Shown here one piece after another: positions 1-11,699 of a stretch of DNA of 64,000 nucleotides. The translations under genes were made by a program, and so were the position numbers. Under the pieces are notes generated by a model, which was not told where the DNA came from, did not search any database, and was given only the letters and a program-made list of their open reading frames with translations. Within the stretch, counting starts at the first letter, position 1. Each line of letters starts with the position of its first letter. This DNA is from Brasenia schreberi (lineage: Eukaryota > Streptophyta > Magnoliopsida > Nymphaeales > Cabombaceae): assembly GCA_036023115.1 (NCBI GenBank), contig JAYKKT010000040.1:6049001-6113000 (forward strand), given 5' to 3'.

Positions 1-2030
1 TAATTTCATGTAAAGTTATATTCTCTACACCATATGAGATATGATTTAGAAGAAAACCAAACCTAAGTCATCTCATGAAGTGGAGATATGTCGCACATGT
101 GAAGATTCTCTACCAATAGGTCATTGAAGTGTATATTTATTGAATATCCAAAAGGTTCCAAAGGATATACTTTTATTATAAGGACCATGGATTAATAAAA
201 AGTAGAGATGTTTAATTATTAGAGAACTCTAGGAATGACATCGTTGAGAATGATGATGAATGTGTTGATGATCTAGTAGATCTATATACATCATCATTTC
301 AACCCATAAATAATGATGCTCTTTTTAAACAAACCAAAACCTTAAGTGGACATAAAATACCTAGGGTCACACCGTCGTACTTAAAGTATTATTACACTTA
401 CATTGCAAAGGAAGTGTGCAATTCGGTGGATTTAGATGAGCTGACTGATAATTTTACATATCAGCAGGCTATTGACTCATATAAATCATTAGACTTTGAA
501 AAGGCCATGAATGAGAAAATTGAATCTATTGAGAAAAACCAAGTTTGGGAATTGGTTGATTTGTCAAAAGAAAGGAAAGTCATATGGTGTAAATGAGCTC
601 TAAAAAATTATAAAGTCGATGGGTCTATCAACAAGTTTAAGGCGAGGTTGGTTGTAAAGAGATTTTCGTAAAAGGAAGGGATCGATTATGTTGAAACATA
701 GTCCCTTGTTGCGAAATTTGCATCCATAAGAATAATCCTTGCAATCTCAGCATATTATGATTTAAATTTAGATCAGTTAGATTTGAAGACTACCTTTTTA
801 AAAGGAGATTTAGCTGAAATCATATATATGCAATAACCCGAAGGATATAGGGTTAAAAGCCAAGAAGATAAAGTATATAGGTTGAAAAAAATTATATATG
901 ACCTTAAATAGTCACCTCATTAATGGTATTTGACTTTTCAAAATGTTATAGTTGAACTTGGGTTTATGGGTAATGAACTTGTCCATTGTATATATGTTTG
1001 AAATAGTGGGAGCTACTTTATTATACTCTCGTTATATGTAGACGACATCTTGTTGACTAGGAATAATAATGAGATAATTGTCAAAACAAGTGATGGTTAA
1101 ACTCAAGGTTTGAAATTAAGGATATGAGAGAAGCATCCTATATTCTGGGAATAAAGATTTCTCGAAAGAGAGAGAATCTAAACTCTTATGCCTAATTCTA
1201 GAGAGAGATATAGACTATATCATAGAGAAGTTTAAAATGGGTGAATGCAAACTGACATCTACACCCGTTGCAAAAGGAGTAAAATTGAGTAAGGTTGATT
1301 TTCCTAATGAGGAGGATAACAAGCCTAATGTTTCTTATGCATAAGTTATTTGTAGCTTGATGTATGTGATGTTGTGTACAAGACTTGATATCAGCTTTGT
1401 TGTTGGTCTTGTAAGTAGATATCAAAGTAATCGTGATTGGTAGCATTAGATAGCTGTGAAAAAATTATAAGATATCTTAAAGGAATAAAAGACTTGAAAC
1501 TGTATTTTCAAGCAGATGAACTAAAAGTGGTAGGATACTAAGATGCTCACTTTGGTGAGAGCAAAGATGACAACAAATCAACCTCTGCACAAATATTCTA
1601 ATTTGGAAGAGGAGTTGTTTCTTAGGCTTGTAAGAAATCGGGTTGTGTAGCATTGCATACACAAGAAGCTTAGTATGTTGTTTTTAGTATAGTTGCAATG
1701 AGTACCGTTTAGATAAGTCATTTTATATGTGATTTGAAGTTGGACATAGCTAATGACCCAATTGTCATTTTTTGTGACAACAATACAACGATTAATCTGA
1801 TTAAGAATTGAGTTGATAACGCGAGAAGCAAGTATATAATGGTTAAGTACCACTATGTTTATGATATGGTTAAGAGAAATGAAATATCCATATCATATAT
1901 GTCAACCAATGATATGTTGGCAAACTCCTTAACAAAAGGAATAAGAGAGGATCTTTTCTCAAAGCATGTTGCTAACATGAGTTTGAGATTTGTTTACAGT
2001 GGATTAATTTACATGATGATAATTGCTGTG
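1..2030 (+). pseudogene. Ty1/copia retrotransposon pol remnant (integrase end, RT, RNase H)
   Basis: Decayed copia polyprotein reading left to right, entering from outside the window. The first ~120 bases match the integrase C-terminal part of the second copia copy at 39000. A reverse-transcriptase start lies at 414-596 (NQVWELVDL motif). Then come an 'LDQLDLKTTFLKGDL' stretch near 770, the catalytic YVDD box at 1035-1046 followed by ILLT, and an RNase H end at 1839-2030 (YHYVYDMV... MLANSLTKG). Internal stops (for example 594-596) and frame changes break the reading frame throughout, so no protein is made. No LTR or polypurine tract could be recognised after 2030. It belongs to the same family as the copy at 37290-40264, with near-identical segments. 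Family assignment is firm; the exact ends are not. Confidence 0.85.
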
Positions 2031-2930
2031 TAGGTTAGAACGTATGGTATACAAAAAACCACAAAATGAGTATCTATTGCAATTACATTTGCAATCATAC
2101 AAGACACTGCTTGGGAAAACCAACAAAAGTGAATGATAAAATGAGTGTGTCATAAACCTTGTCTCAAATGGCCAAGTGAGACATGTAATGCAGATATCCT
2201 GATTTAGCCATTCTCCACAGTAATTCTAAGTAAACGTTACATACAAACATATACATATATGTTACAAATAAACATATACAGACAATGGCTTGTAATAAAA
2301 AACCCAGGGAAGGAAATACACGAAGACGTAGCCGAAATCGCTCTATAAATGGTGAAGGATTACAAAGAAAAATATATGAGAATACAATAAAAAGAAAGAA
2401 AGGCTGTCTTCCCTGGAAAATGTGCACCTATTGAACCTTTCTCTTATCTTCACTTCTGTTTCGGCCCGACTTCATCCCGCTCCATCACTCCTAACGCCGG
2501 CAACGAACCTGCAAAGAAAAAATTGATTCATCGTGCGTCGGCTAGCAAACGAGCACGAAGAATCCTTCTTCACAACATAAGGAGAGATATGCAGCGACGA
2601 TGCCACTTATGAACTCACATTACGCGCGTATGTTTTCTGTGCTGTGTGGTATAGAGGTATGTCTGGATATATTTTCTACTAAGAATGCAGAGATTTAAGT
2701 AAGTTTCACCTTGCAATAACCAAGAAAACTGGTCAACGAGAAAAAATCTGCAACTAACTAATTGTGACTCTTATCCCAAGTTGATAGCACCTAACTAATA
2801 GTGACTCTTATGCCAAGTTGATCAAGTTCATTACCGTTTGCTGCAACTGTTTCGATGTGTCACCACCGTACATTCCAAAGTATGTAGAAGGAAGTATTCT
2901 CTTTCGGTGCACCAATACATGCCCCACTCG

Positions 2931-2992
<62 letters not shown>

Positions 2993-3141
2993 TATATATA
3001 TAGAGAGAGAGGCCGTGTCTCGTTTTCGCCTGTCATTGCTATAACAGCTTCAAATAGATTAAATAACATCATTCACCTTGAAGGACTCTAAGAACCACTT
3101 TTCAGGGACCATACTTGGGTCTACCTTCTTTACATTTATTT
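2031..3141. other. Intergenic stretch, no gene seen
   Basis: No open frame with recognisable protein similarity. The stretch contains the compound microsatellite at 2933-3011 and otherwise unremarkable AT-rich sequence. Confidence 0.5.
2933..3011. repeat. Compound microsatellite (TA)n(GA)n
   Basis: An uninterrupted TA run of roughly 36 bases is followed by a GA run of about 22, a short TATATATA and a second GA block. The open frames that cover it encode only YI/ER dipeptide repeats and are not genes. Confidence 0.95.
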
Positions 3142-3312
3142 TATAAGATATGGCAATTTCACAGTGCTTCCTTTTTGGGATCTTCACTTTGTGTTTGCCC
3201 TTTTTTGGAGTTCATCCATGTAAGGTATCCTAATAAACGTACACTGGTTTGTATTTTGTTTTTCTTATGAAAGAAACAAGAGATATGCTTAGTAGAAAGT
3301 CGGTTGCTCCAT
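3142..3312 (+). repeat. Dispersed direct repeat, copy 1
   Basis: About 170 bases align with 4818-4982. Shared blocks include 'gatcttcactttgtgtttgc', 'ccatgtaaggtatcct' and 'agaaagtcggttgc'. The two copies differ by scattered substitutions and small indels. No coding capacity or terminal inverted repeats are evident, so the element class is unknown. Confidence 0.8.
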
Positions 3313-3433
3313 ATAAAAAGGACCAAGCATAGTAGCTATGCGGGCAATTGATAAAGTGAGCAGTGCACTGTGGCCTTAGTAACTTGAAGTTAAGATTAAG
3401 AATAACGGGTCTCTACCACCTTAATCGGTTCCG

Positions 3434-3437
<4 letters not shown>

Positions 3438-3493
<56 letters not shown>
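3438..3493. repeat. (CT)n microsatellite
   Basis: Uninterrupted TC/CT dinucleotide run of about 55 bases. Confidence 0.95.
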
Positions 3494-3494
<1 letters not shown>

Positions 3495-3685
3495 AAAACG
3501 AACGTACGTGAGCAAGATATAAATAGCATTTCAACCAATCTATAGCACATTATTAAGTAGTTTTAGTGAGAGTATATGATCAAGGTTCCTCAAAGTTACA
3601 ATTATTCGGTGCGCACCAATATAGGTGCTTATTCAACCGCCAACACTTAAAGTTTCATGGAGAGTGATGGTACTTATTCTAGGAT

Positions 3686-3922
3686 ATGCCCAACAAGAAA
3701 CGTATACAACTTAGACCTTGGGGCCCTCATGATGGTGATGGTGGTGTTCCTCATGATGGTGCTGGTGATGATGATGTTCATGATGTTTCCCATGATGATG
3801 CTCAAGGTGATTCTTCTCGTGATGGTGTTTACGCCCATGCTCATGCTTATGTTGATCTGGCTAACTCAGCAAGTCCCTTTGTACCAATATCTAGAAACAG
3901 AAAATTTCGCAATCCCGGTTAA
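3686..3922 (+). other. Degenerate GATGGTGAT-type trinucleotide repeat with an open frame
   Basis: A GAT/GGT/CAT-rich degenerate tandem repeat (about 3725-3850) keeps two overlapping frames open. One reads as an Asp/Gly/His-rich peptide (HDGDGGVPHDG, then DDDVHDVSHDD), the other as a Met/Val-rich one. I do not recognise a protein family. A decayed exon fragment or simple-sequence expansion are equally possible; no start context or neighbouring exon supports a gene. Confidence 0.35.
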
Positions 3923-3929
3923 TCAATGA

Positions 3930-4817
3930 CCATCCACCTCTTTTAGTATATAGTACCCTGTGTAGCCAGTAGCACCATTGTTGTTTTCGGAATGATGGTT
4001 TTCTCAAGTTCTTCCTCTATATGCATGGCAGAGAAGTAGAGATGCACTTTTGTCATGAATTCGATACCTGGGGCTTGCGTCTCGCTTTGCCCCCCCGGCC
4101 CATTGTGAAAAGAAACAAAAAAGAGTGTACCTGGGAATTTGCTGAAGATGTTCATGCCTTGAATTTAATTTACAAAAGGCCTCTAAACAAGTGAATTGGG
4201 CACGATCTGGCTCAAAAATGCACGTCACTTTTAATCTTCATGGAATGTTTAGCCTACATGAGTAACAGGCATTTTGGTGCTCAAACATGATCCCCTAGAC
4301 CTCCCAGATCATTTGATCCAAAAATAAAAGTAGGAGGCCGTTTTGGCTCAAAAGGGGAACAATATCGTTTTGCAAAGATGAACTATGATTTCTATTTGTT
4401 AGAATACACTTATTCGGGACCATTTGATATCTCCAATTGTGACCACGCTTGCTATTTACTTGCTGAACTATGAGATTTATATCGTTCATAAATAATTGAG
4501 AACTTGAGAGAGAGAGAGAGATGAATTTCATCTCTGTCAAGCGTGGATATTACGTAACTTAAAACATCAACAGTGAACACATGTAAAGTACAGTTGCACA
4601 CACTCACAGAGTGAACGTGCAGAAACAGTTGTTTTCAATCATGGGGAAGGAATATCGAACTGTCGATGTGATGATGGGGTCTGGGCATCACATGTTCGGA
4701 CCACTCTCCTGCCCACAGATATCTAACACTGAAAAAGAGATACTAACAACAAGAAAGAAGACAAGTGAAACCAATCAACTACGTGCACGCTTGAAGCAGA
4801 CTGAAGGTCTTTTTTTC
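3930..4817. other. Intergenic stretch, no gene seen
   Basis: Short open frames on both strands have no recognisable similarity. A short (GA)n run lies near 4507-4521. I see nothing else to annotate. Confidence 0.5.
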
Positions 4818-4982
4818 TATAAGGTATGGGCAATTTCACTTCGGATCTTCACTTTGTGTTTGCCCTTTTTGGAGTTAATCCATGTAAGGTATCCTGATAA
4901 AGGCACGGTGATTTGTATTTTGTTTCTTCTTTTATATGAAAGAGACGATAGATAAGCTTAGCAGAAAGTCGGTTGCACCATG
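4818..4982 (+). repeat. Dispersed direct repeat, copy 2
   Basis: Second copy of the ~170 base repeat at 3142-3312, same orientation, about 1.7 kb downstream. It is followed by a GC-rich spacer (ctgcgggccggccc) and a long TA-rich tract. Confidence 0.8.
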
Positions 4983-5014
4983 CAGGGCTGCGGGCCGGCC
5001 CACATATAAAAATA

Positions 5015-5216
5015 TATATTTTATATAAATATTATATATATAGTTTTTATTATATTTATATATGTAAAGTTTTCTTTCTTACATGTATAGTTTTTTAGTA
5101 CATGTGTGCGTATATGTGTATATATATAGTTTTTCCTATATATATATATATATGAATATGAACCATATATACTATATATATGTACAGTTTTTCAATTACA
5201 TGTATATATATGAACA

Positions 5217-5298
<82 letters not shown>

Positions 5299-5335
5299 TA
5301 TATATGTATGTTTTGCTTTCTATTAAATGTATATA
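5015..5335. repeat. TA-rich microsatellite tract
   Basis: Interrupted TATA/TATG repeats lead into an uninterrupted (TA)n run of about 78 bases at 5218-5295. Open frames through it are YI repeats only. Confidence 0.95.
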
Positions 5336-5400
5336 CACACATAAATTTTATTACACGCATTCTCTACAAGTGTTGCAAGATAACCCAGCCACATTTGAGG

Positions 5401-5715
5401 TGATGGATTAATGTTAATTATGGTTGGATTTATTAAACTCATGTGCATTAATAATATTTAATTCATGTTTTTATCCCAAATATTCATTTGATGCATCATT
5501 GATATTTGTGAAAGTCCTAAAGTGTAAAAAGTCACATGTGAGGGGCTTGTACATGTGATGACAAAGAGGAGACAAAGTTTAGTCCCATATTGAAGAATGA
5601 AACAAGCTCACATGTCCTTTTATATATTTGGTAGCTCATGAACCTTATTTTAAAGAGTTTGGGGAGGACATACTAGACTACACACGCATGTCGGGCCTTG
5701 TTAAGAAATATCAGT
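5401..5715 (+). mobile_element. Copia LTR fragment, plus orientation
   Basis: It begins TGATGGATTAATGTTAAT, the same terminus that in inverted form starts the LTR pieces at 7315 (TGTTGGATTAATG) and 10158 (TGTTTGATTAATG). From about 5455 it matches 10555-10790 in the same orientation, sharing 'gaggagacaaagtttagtcc' and 'tagctcatgaacctta'. The similarity ends at about 5700. The tail to about 5865 looks like R/U5 sequence but has no second copy here, so the right boundary is uncertain. Confidence 0.7.
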
Positions 5716-5865
5716 GTGCATCAAATCCCAAATCTCGGATTTCCTTTCAACTGAATAGAAAGGTTTCCTAGGTTATTTCTCTTGCACTCACATACCACAT
5801 TTGTGTTTTCTATCTATGACTAGTGATAAGATTTAAATTCATCATTCTTTTCATAGAATCAAGGT

Positions 5866-6965
5866 TTACATGACCCAACATAACATGTCATACATCATAT
5901 GATTCAACATTATACATAAAAGAAAAAGAAGATGAACAGAAGTAGATGATTTATTATCATTAAAACTCATCAAATAATCAATCATTGGCTCTACATGAAT
6001 TTTAAAGAGATCCTCTACATCACACAAATATTCCTTTACAAAGAAATACCTTGTACTAAGTCGTGTAATGATGACTTTATTATATTTGCAATCTAACATT
6101 AATGCCTTCCTAACTAAAGCAAGACCATTAAGGATATTCTGACGAATCGTTGATATATGTCTAACTCACTCAAGAGTTAGAACATTTTTTGAAAGAAACT
6201 TAAAGTCCACACAGCCTTCGCCCTTGACTTTAGTAGTCGAATGATCCCCTAAGGTCATTGTTTGCCCACAAACGACCTCGTAAGACACAAACAAATATTG
6301 GTCAATATAGACGTACACATTAGTCTTAGTGTCTATAATCCAGTATTATACCTCATAAATAAAAAGGAGATGAGATTTAATGGATAGATACCCATCACTA
6401 GCAGGTGTAATAGTCACCACCATGATAACCATAGCTCCTTTAGCGGCCACAGTTTTCTTGGCTTTCTTTGAGGGGCAATCCTTCACTCAATATCCAACCT
6501 AAACACAAAGTCACCATAGTTTATTCTTCGATTTCTTTTGGCTTTTGGCCTTTAGTTTATGCTTTGCCTGTTTTTTCTTACGATCACTAGTTGTTTTACA
6601 ACCGTCCGATTAACACTATGGGTGTTGTCTACAAGCATAACAAGTTTTTTATTTTTATATTCTTTCTCTATTATTATGTTTACCATTAGATTCCTTCTAA
6701 TGCTTGAGATTTAGGCCAAAACACTCCTAAGACTTAGAAAATTTTTCAATAATAGACATAACAATAAACTTGTCCGGAAGCTCCATCTCAGCTTCTTTCA
6801 GACCGAGCATGTTTGATCACATATTTCCCTTCTACCATTTGATACTTAAGAACATGGTTATGGAATACTTTTAAAGATCGAGGTCTTCAGTATTGTATTT
6901 ATGATCCAAGGCAGCCCATAGATCTTTCAATATCGTGAAAGAGTCAATATTATACATCATGTACT
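5866..6965 (-). pseudogene. Copia gag / protease / GAG-pre-integrase remnant
   Basis: Read on the minus strand from 6965 downward it encodes a UBN2-like gag segment (LWAALDHKYNTEDL), then near 6520-6475 a damaged zinc knuckle (residues matching C..GY.VKDCPSKK). A protease-like stretch follows (WIIDTKTNVYV, normally WIIDTGA), then a GAG-pre-integrase region (VRHISTIRQNILNGL, LMLDCKYNKVIITR). Stops and frame changes occur throughout. It lies directly after the minus-strand LTR at 6990-7315, as gag should follow a 5' LTR. It stops before integrase, where sequence switches to the plus-oriented LTR at 5401-5715. Confidence 0.7.
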
Positions 6966-6989
6966 TGCCTTCGAGTTGACCTCAACCAC

Positions 6990-7315
6990 GTATCAATCGC
7001 CTATAGTTGGAGATAAGACAGGAACAGTTACACCGCAAGCAAAGTGAAGTAGATAAGGGAGGCGAGAGAAGATAGAGAGTAAACGTTGTTATTTACTAAT
7101 TAGGGAGCCTTAATCACGTATTTATAGAGTGTGTATTGGATCACGAATCATGGAATCGATCCAAACAACTCACCTCTCCGTCTCATAATCGTTCTCTCGT
7201 AAACACTCTTAACTGTTAGATCAAAAGATTTTTGTGCAAAAAGATAGACCGAAGACCGAAGAAATTATCAAACTCAAACCCAAGCCCAGGCATATTAACA
7301 TTAATCCAACAATCC
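6990..7315 (-). mobile_element. Copia LTR, minus orientation
   Basis: On the minus strand it starts TGTTGGATTAATGTTAATAT immediately after a purine-rich tract (CTTGTGGGGAT), the usual polypurine tract/3' LTR junction. It carries a TATA-like CTCTATAAATACGTGATT near 7120. Its reverse complement matches 10775-11065, including 'aaaaatcttttgatctaac' and 'ctccaactataggcga'. Relative to the plus-oriented copies it lacks the ~240 bp segment seen at 5445-5700 and 10555-10775. It is followed by gag, so it sits between two internal regions. Confidence 0.75.
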
Positions 7316-7710
7316 CCACAAGGTCCTTAAGTGTAAAAGTGTTCTCTTAAACCAATTATCATATTATGCTTTGAGTAATAATACCTTCTGATTTTAACCA
7401 TTACCTGAGTTATTCAATATTATCCTTACAGGAACTACGTGAACATACATCTTAAACATGAACTGTAGGTGTAAAGGTGTCTACTGGTAACAACATAATA
7501 AAATCTATGGTATGATCTTTAGGGATGATGCATTAATATTTATGCATCCATATCTTATATCATGATTGACTTCAAGGAACAACCAATTCCCCTATTGCTG
7601 CCACACAATGTCAATTACTTAATTGGGCATATCCTAGGATGTACTGCTAACATCTTGTCCTAGGACTCAATCTCATTCAGAGAATAATATCTTACTAAAC
7701 TTTCAATCAT
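7316..7710 (-). mobile_element. Copia 3' internal region and polypurine tract, copy A
   Basis: About 390 bases directly repeated at 10160-10545. Both copies end, on the minus strand, in a G-rich polypurine tract abutting a TGTTNGATTAATG LTR start. Shared blocks include 'tcttatatcatgattgactt' and 'agcatcttgtcctaggactc'-like sequence. No protein motif was recognised in it. Confidence 0.7.
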
Positions 7711-8920
7711 AACACTTTAGGTTTATAGGGAACAAACACAAAGATACTAAAAGTATCACTTAATAAAAGTGATATCATATTCACCCAACAACTTGTTACT
7801 ACCATATTGAACATACTTCACAGGATCTCCACTAAGGTAGATTGGGTTGTCGCTGCTTTTGAATAAATCATGAGTTTCAGTCTCATCCCCAACCTTGAAG
7901 GATCCTTAGTCAAAAGATTAGCGGTGTTATCTTTGGATCTAATAAAATCTACAATCATGACCCATGAGAGACAATAGTCCTTATAGACTTTAGTCAAATT
8001 TAGATGTGTCTCTGTTGGTTTTTGTTGTAGTCAGATTTAGATGTGTCTCTATTGGTTTTAGTTGTACATGAAACTACTAATCTTAGTGATTGTAATCTTG
8101 CTATCATAAATAAACTAGACATAAGTCCCTTAAGTCATTCAGCTTCTAATTCAGTCTCATCCAAAGCATATAGTTTCACCTCAAAGGTAAACAAGCCAAA
8201 ATAGTTTATCTCTTATATTTCCAGGTGATAAGGCCACCACCTACAAGAAACACATATCCAATGTTCCCATTACTCGTAGAGTTCTTTGCTATACAACTAG
8301 AATCACTAAATCTTTCAAGAATACAAGGATGTTAAACGTAATATAGTACAAGAAAATTTGTTCCCTTCACATAGCTAAGCACTTTGTCTAGAGCTTCCAA
8401 ATATGTTTTATATGAACAACTAGTATATCTACTTAACTTATACACAACAAATGCAATATCTAGTCATGTACAAATGGTTAGATAAACTAAACTAGCGATA
8501 ATATGAGAATATCGTAGTTGAGACACATAAATATCACTTTCATTCTTATACAAAAGCATAGATGAATCATATGATGTTTTAACAGGTCTACAGTTTGTAT
8601 ATCCAAATCTCTGTAAAACTTTCTCAACATAATGAGACATACTATATTGTTAGTAGAACCGTTGACTTTAAGCTCTAAAATAACATCAGCCACACACATG
8701 TCCTTCATCTTAAACTTAAGGGCTTATTTTAAACCATATAATGATTTAACAAGCTTACACACCTTCCACTCATTCTCACGAGCCACAAATTTCTCTAATT
8801 GATCAATATAAATTTTTTTATTGAGATCACCAAGCAAGAAAGTAATTTTCACATCCATTTGATGGATTGTGAGGTAATATACGGAGGTCAATGGTATAAG
8901 CACTCGGATGGTGGTCATGT
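7711..8920 (-). pseudogene. Copia reverse transcriptase / RNase H remnant, copy A
   Basis: The minus strand at 8918-8724 encodes a copia RT segment: HQMDVKITFLLGDLNKKIYI, then KVCKLVKSLYGLK. The next block, 8708-8487, continues the polymerase in a shifted frame (SYVEKVLQRFG-like sequence is recognisable in damaged form). RNase H-like sequence continues toward 7711 with many stops. A second, more decayed copy of the same RT segment lies at 9320-9780. Confidence 0.75.
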
Positions 8921-9319
8921 GGAAAACTAGAGAATAGGTATCAAAGTAATTTATTTATTTCTTTTGTGTATATCCCTTAGCAACTAACTTGGCCTTGTAC
9001 TTATTGGTTGTTTCGTCTGCATTCAGTTTCTTCTTAAAGATTCACTTTCAACCAACACTAAAATAAGCAGGGGAAAATCCACCAATTTTCAAATATCATT
9101 TAAAAGAATTTATTAGATTTCTTCGTTAATGGCTTCTTTCCAAAACGTAACCTCGGGTGAGGTCATAGCCCGCTAAAAGGTGATAGAATCATCCTCAACA
9201 TTGAAATTAACAAAGTCACTTTCAAAGTCTTTTGATATCCTAGGTCATTTACTTCTCCTTGGTTTAGTTATTTACTTAGAGTCATCTGATCTCGAAACAA
9301 CACAATGTATATCCAAATC

Positions 9320-9780
9320 TCTCTAAAATTTCTCAATATAGTGCAACTGAGATTATTATATCGTAACTAGACCTTGTGATTTTAAGCCCTAAAATCACAT
9401 CAACCAAACCCATGTCCTTCATCTCAAACTTACTATTCTCATATCGGAACCAAACAACAATATATCATATACGTATAGGCTAAGAATGATAAAAGCATTA
9501 TTGATTGACTTCCAGTAGACACACTTATCATAATCACTAGAAACGAAGCCAAAAGATAATATCATATAATCAAACTTTTCATAAATTGTTTAGGGACTTG
9601 TTTAAAATCATATAATGATTTAACAAGCTTACACACCTTAAACTCAGTCTCATGAGCCACAAATCTCTCTAGCTGATCGATATAAATTTTTTCATGAAAA
9701 TCACCATTAAAGAGGCAATCTTTACATCCAAAAAATTACAAAATAATATATTCCTTCTTTTTGTATGTATCCCTTGACAA
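9320..9780 (-). pseudogene. Copia RT segment, diverged duplicate copy B
   Basis: Aligns with 8590-8870 in the same orientation. 'tataatgatttaacaagctt' occurs in both (about 8738 and 9612), as do the 'gtccttcatct' and 'agctgatcgatataaatttt'-type blocks. Relative to copy A it contains an extra ~170 bases (about 9435-9600). Stops are frequent. A further stretch, 9780-10090, parallels 8935-9270. Confidence 0.7.
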
Positions 9781-10104
9781 CTAACATGGACTTGTACTTA
9801 TTAATTGTTCTGTTTGCAAATAGTTTCTTCTTAAAGATCTACTTGCACAATAGAACAACGAGGAGGCATATTCATCAATTCTTAAGTACCATTAGAGAGA
9901 ATTGATTGAATTTCATCGTTAACATCTTTCTTCAACTTAACCTCAAGTGAGGTCATAGCTTGCTGAAAGTTGATTGGATTATCCTCCACATTGAAAGTAA
10001 TAGTCACTTCCAAAGTCCTTTAATATCTTAGGCAGTTTACTTCTCCTTAGTTTGGTTATTTCTTCATAATCATCTTATCTGAAAACAACACAATAAGAGT
10101 CACC

Positions 10105-10158
10105 CCACATTTTAATGCACATGGGTTTGATAAACTCAATCATAGTTAACATTAATCA
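10105..10158 (-). mobile_element. Truncated copia LTR start, minus orientation
   Basis: About 54 bases starting on the minus strand TGTTTGATTAATGTTAACTA, next to the polypurine tract of copy B. The first ~50 bases match 5401-5445 inverted. It then breaks into pol sequence instead of continuing the LTR. Confidence 0.6.
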
Positions 10159-10545
10159 AACAATCCCCACAAAGACCTTAAGTGTAAAAGTATCCTCCTA
10201 AATCAACCATCATATTATGCTTTCAGTAATGATATCTTCTGATTTGATTACCTGAGTTATCCAATATTATCCATTCAGGAAGTAGGTATATATATGTCTT
10301 GAACCTTAACCTTAGGTGTAAATGTGTTTAATGGTAATAACATATATAAAAGGCTATGACGTAATCTTTAGGCATTATACATTAATGGCAATGCATACAT
10401 ATCTTATATCATGATTGACTTCTGGAAACAACTTAATTCCTCTATTAGGGTCATACAATGTCAATCACTTAGTTGAACATCTCTAAGGATGTATTGTTAG
10501 CATCTTGTCCTAGGACTCGATCCCATTTAGAGAATAATCTCTTGC
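10159..10545 (-). mobile_element. Copia 3' internal region and polypurine tract, copy B
   Basis: Direct repeat of 7316-7710, ending in a purine-rich tract next to the LTR start at 10158. The break with the plus-oriented LTR piece lies near 10545. Confidence 0.7.
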
Positions 10546-11065
10546 TAACATTTAATTCATGTTTGTATCCCAAATATTCAGTTGATGTAACATTGATACA
10601 TGTAAAAGTCCTAAAGTGTAAAAGTCATATGTGAGGGACTTGTGCATGTGATGACCAAGAGGAGACAAAGTTTAGTCCCATATTGAAGAATGAGACAAAC
10701 CTACGTGTTCTTTTATATAATTAGTAGCTCATGAACCTTAGCATATGGGGGACATTCTCGACCACACACAAGTGCATCGGGCTGGGCTTGGGCTTGGGAA
10801 TTGTCTTCGATCTATCTTGTTGCACAAAAATCTTTTGATCTAACGGTCAATATTGTTTGAGAGAGAACGGTTACGAAATGGAGAGGTGCATTATTTGGAT
10901 CGAGTCCATGATTTGTGATTCAGCACACACTTTATAAATATGTGATTAGGCCTCTTTAATCAGTACATAATATCGATTACTCTCTCTCCTCTTTTCTCAA
11001 TTCTCTACTCCCCTCTACCTATAGTGTGATTGCTCCTGTTTCCCATCTCCAACTATAGGCGACTA
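10546..11065 (+). mobile_element. Copia LTR, plus orientation, 5' end missing
   Basis: The first half (10555-10790) matches the plus LTR at 5455-5700. The second half (10775-11065) matches the minus LTR at 6990-7315 as an inverted repeat. A TATA-like CTTTATAAATATGTGATT lies near 10930. The first ~50 bases of the LTR are missing. The SAUR fragment starts only ~300 bases downstream. Confidence 0.75.
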
Positions 11066-11372
11066 AGGCATGGTCGAGGTCAACTAGAAGCTAGTACATG
11101 CCTTTTGAGTTGTGTGTGTGTTTTATCTTAGGAGGAAGGCGTAGGTACCCATACGTACTCATGGCGTGATGCTGCTTTCTCTATGGAAAGTACATAAGGG
11201 TGAATCAGAGAGATAGGTTCCTATTCTGATTTCGCTTCAGTTTTTGTTTTCCGTACGGTTTGTTTATAGCTTATTTTGGATATATGGTTGTTGTTGTTGA
11301 TTGGGGCATGTTTACATTTGTTGCATATTGGTTTATTTTGCATGTATGTTTATAGATTTTGCCAACATCTGA

Positions 11373-11647
11373 TCATCCAGTTCGAAGCCAAGAACCTCCC
11401 AATGGGACACTTTGTGGTCTATGTCGGTGACCATAGGCTCCAGCATGTCATGCCATTCTTATATCTTCTTCAACCACTCTTCCATGAGCTTTTGCAAATG
11501 GCAGCTGATGAGTTTAGGTTCAAGCAGCAGATGGGCCTGTGCATTCCCTGTGACGAAGTGCTCTTCAAATCCTTGACCTCAATGTTTGATAAAAATGCAA
11601 AGAGTAAGTCGCAGGGATTTTGGAAATTCCCGAGGGTGTTTTGGTAG
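11373..11647 (+). pseudogene. SAUR-like auxin-responsive protein, 5'-truncated
   Basis: The frame encodes the conserved SAUR core: LPMGHFVVYVG, then PLFHELLQMAADEFRF and MGLCIPCDEVLFKSLTSMF, ending at a TAG at 11645-11647. SAURs are small plant proteins that promote cell expansion by inhibiting PP2C.D phosphatases. The basic N-terminal segment normally preceding the core is not recognisable: upstream sequence is Leu/Trp-rich translation of non-coding DNA, and a copia LTR ends ~300 bases away. An ATG at 11402 could start a core-only protein. The core is open, so it may be recently disabled, or an upstream exon could exist (an acceptor-like 'catccag' at about 11380). Compare the intact SAUR at 20786. 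Confidence 0.7.
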
Positions 11648-11699
11648 TCCTGGGATGCTCCAAGTCCTTGTTTTGGTTGGTTCGAATCATTTGAAAAGT

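Noticed and set aside
5083..5403. 106-codon open frame across the TA tract
   Set aside because: It encodes only Tyr-Ile repeats of a TA microsatellite. The same holds for frames at 12045-12254, 25050-25343, 31022-31330 and 51457-51847.
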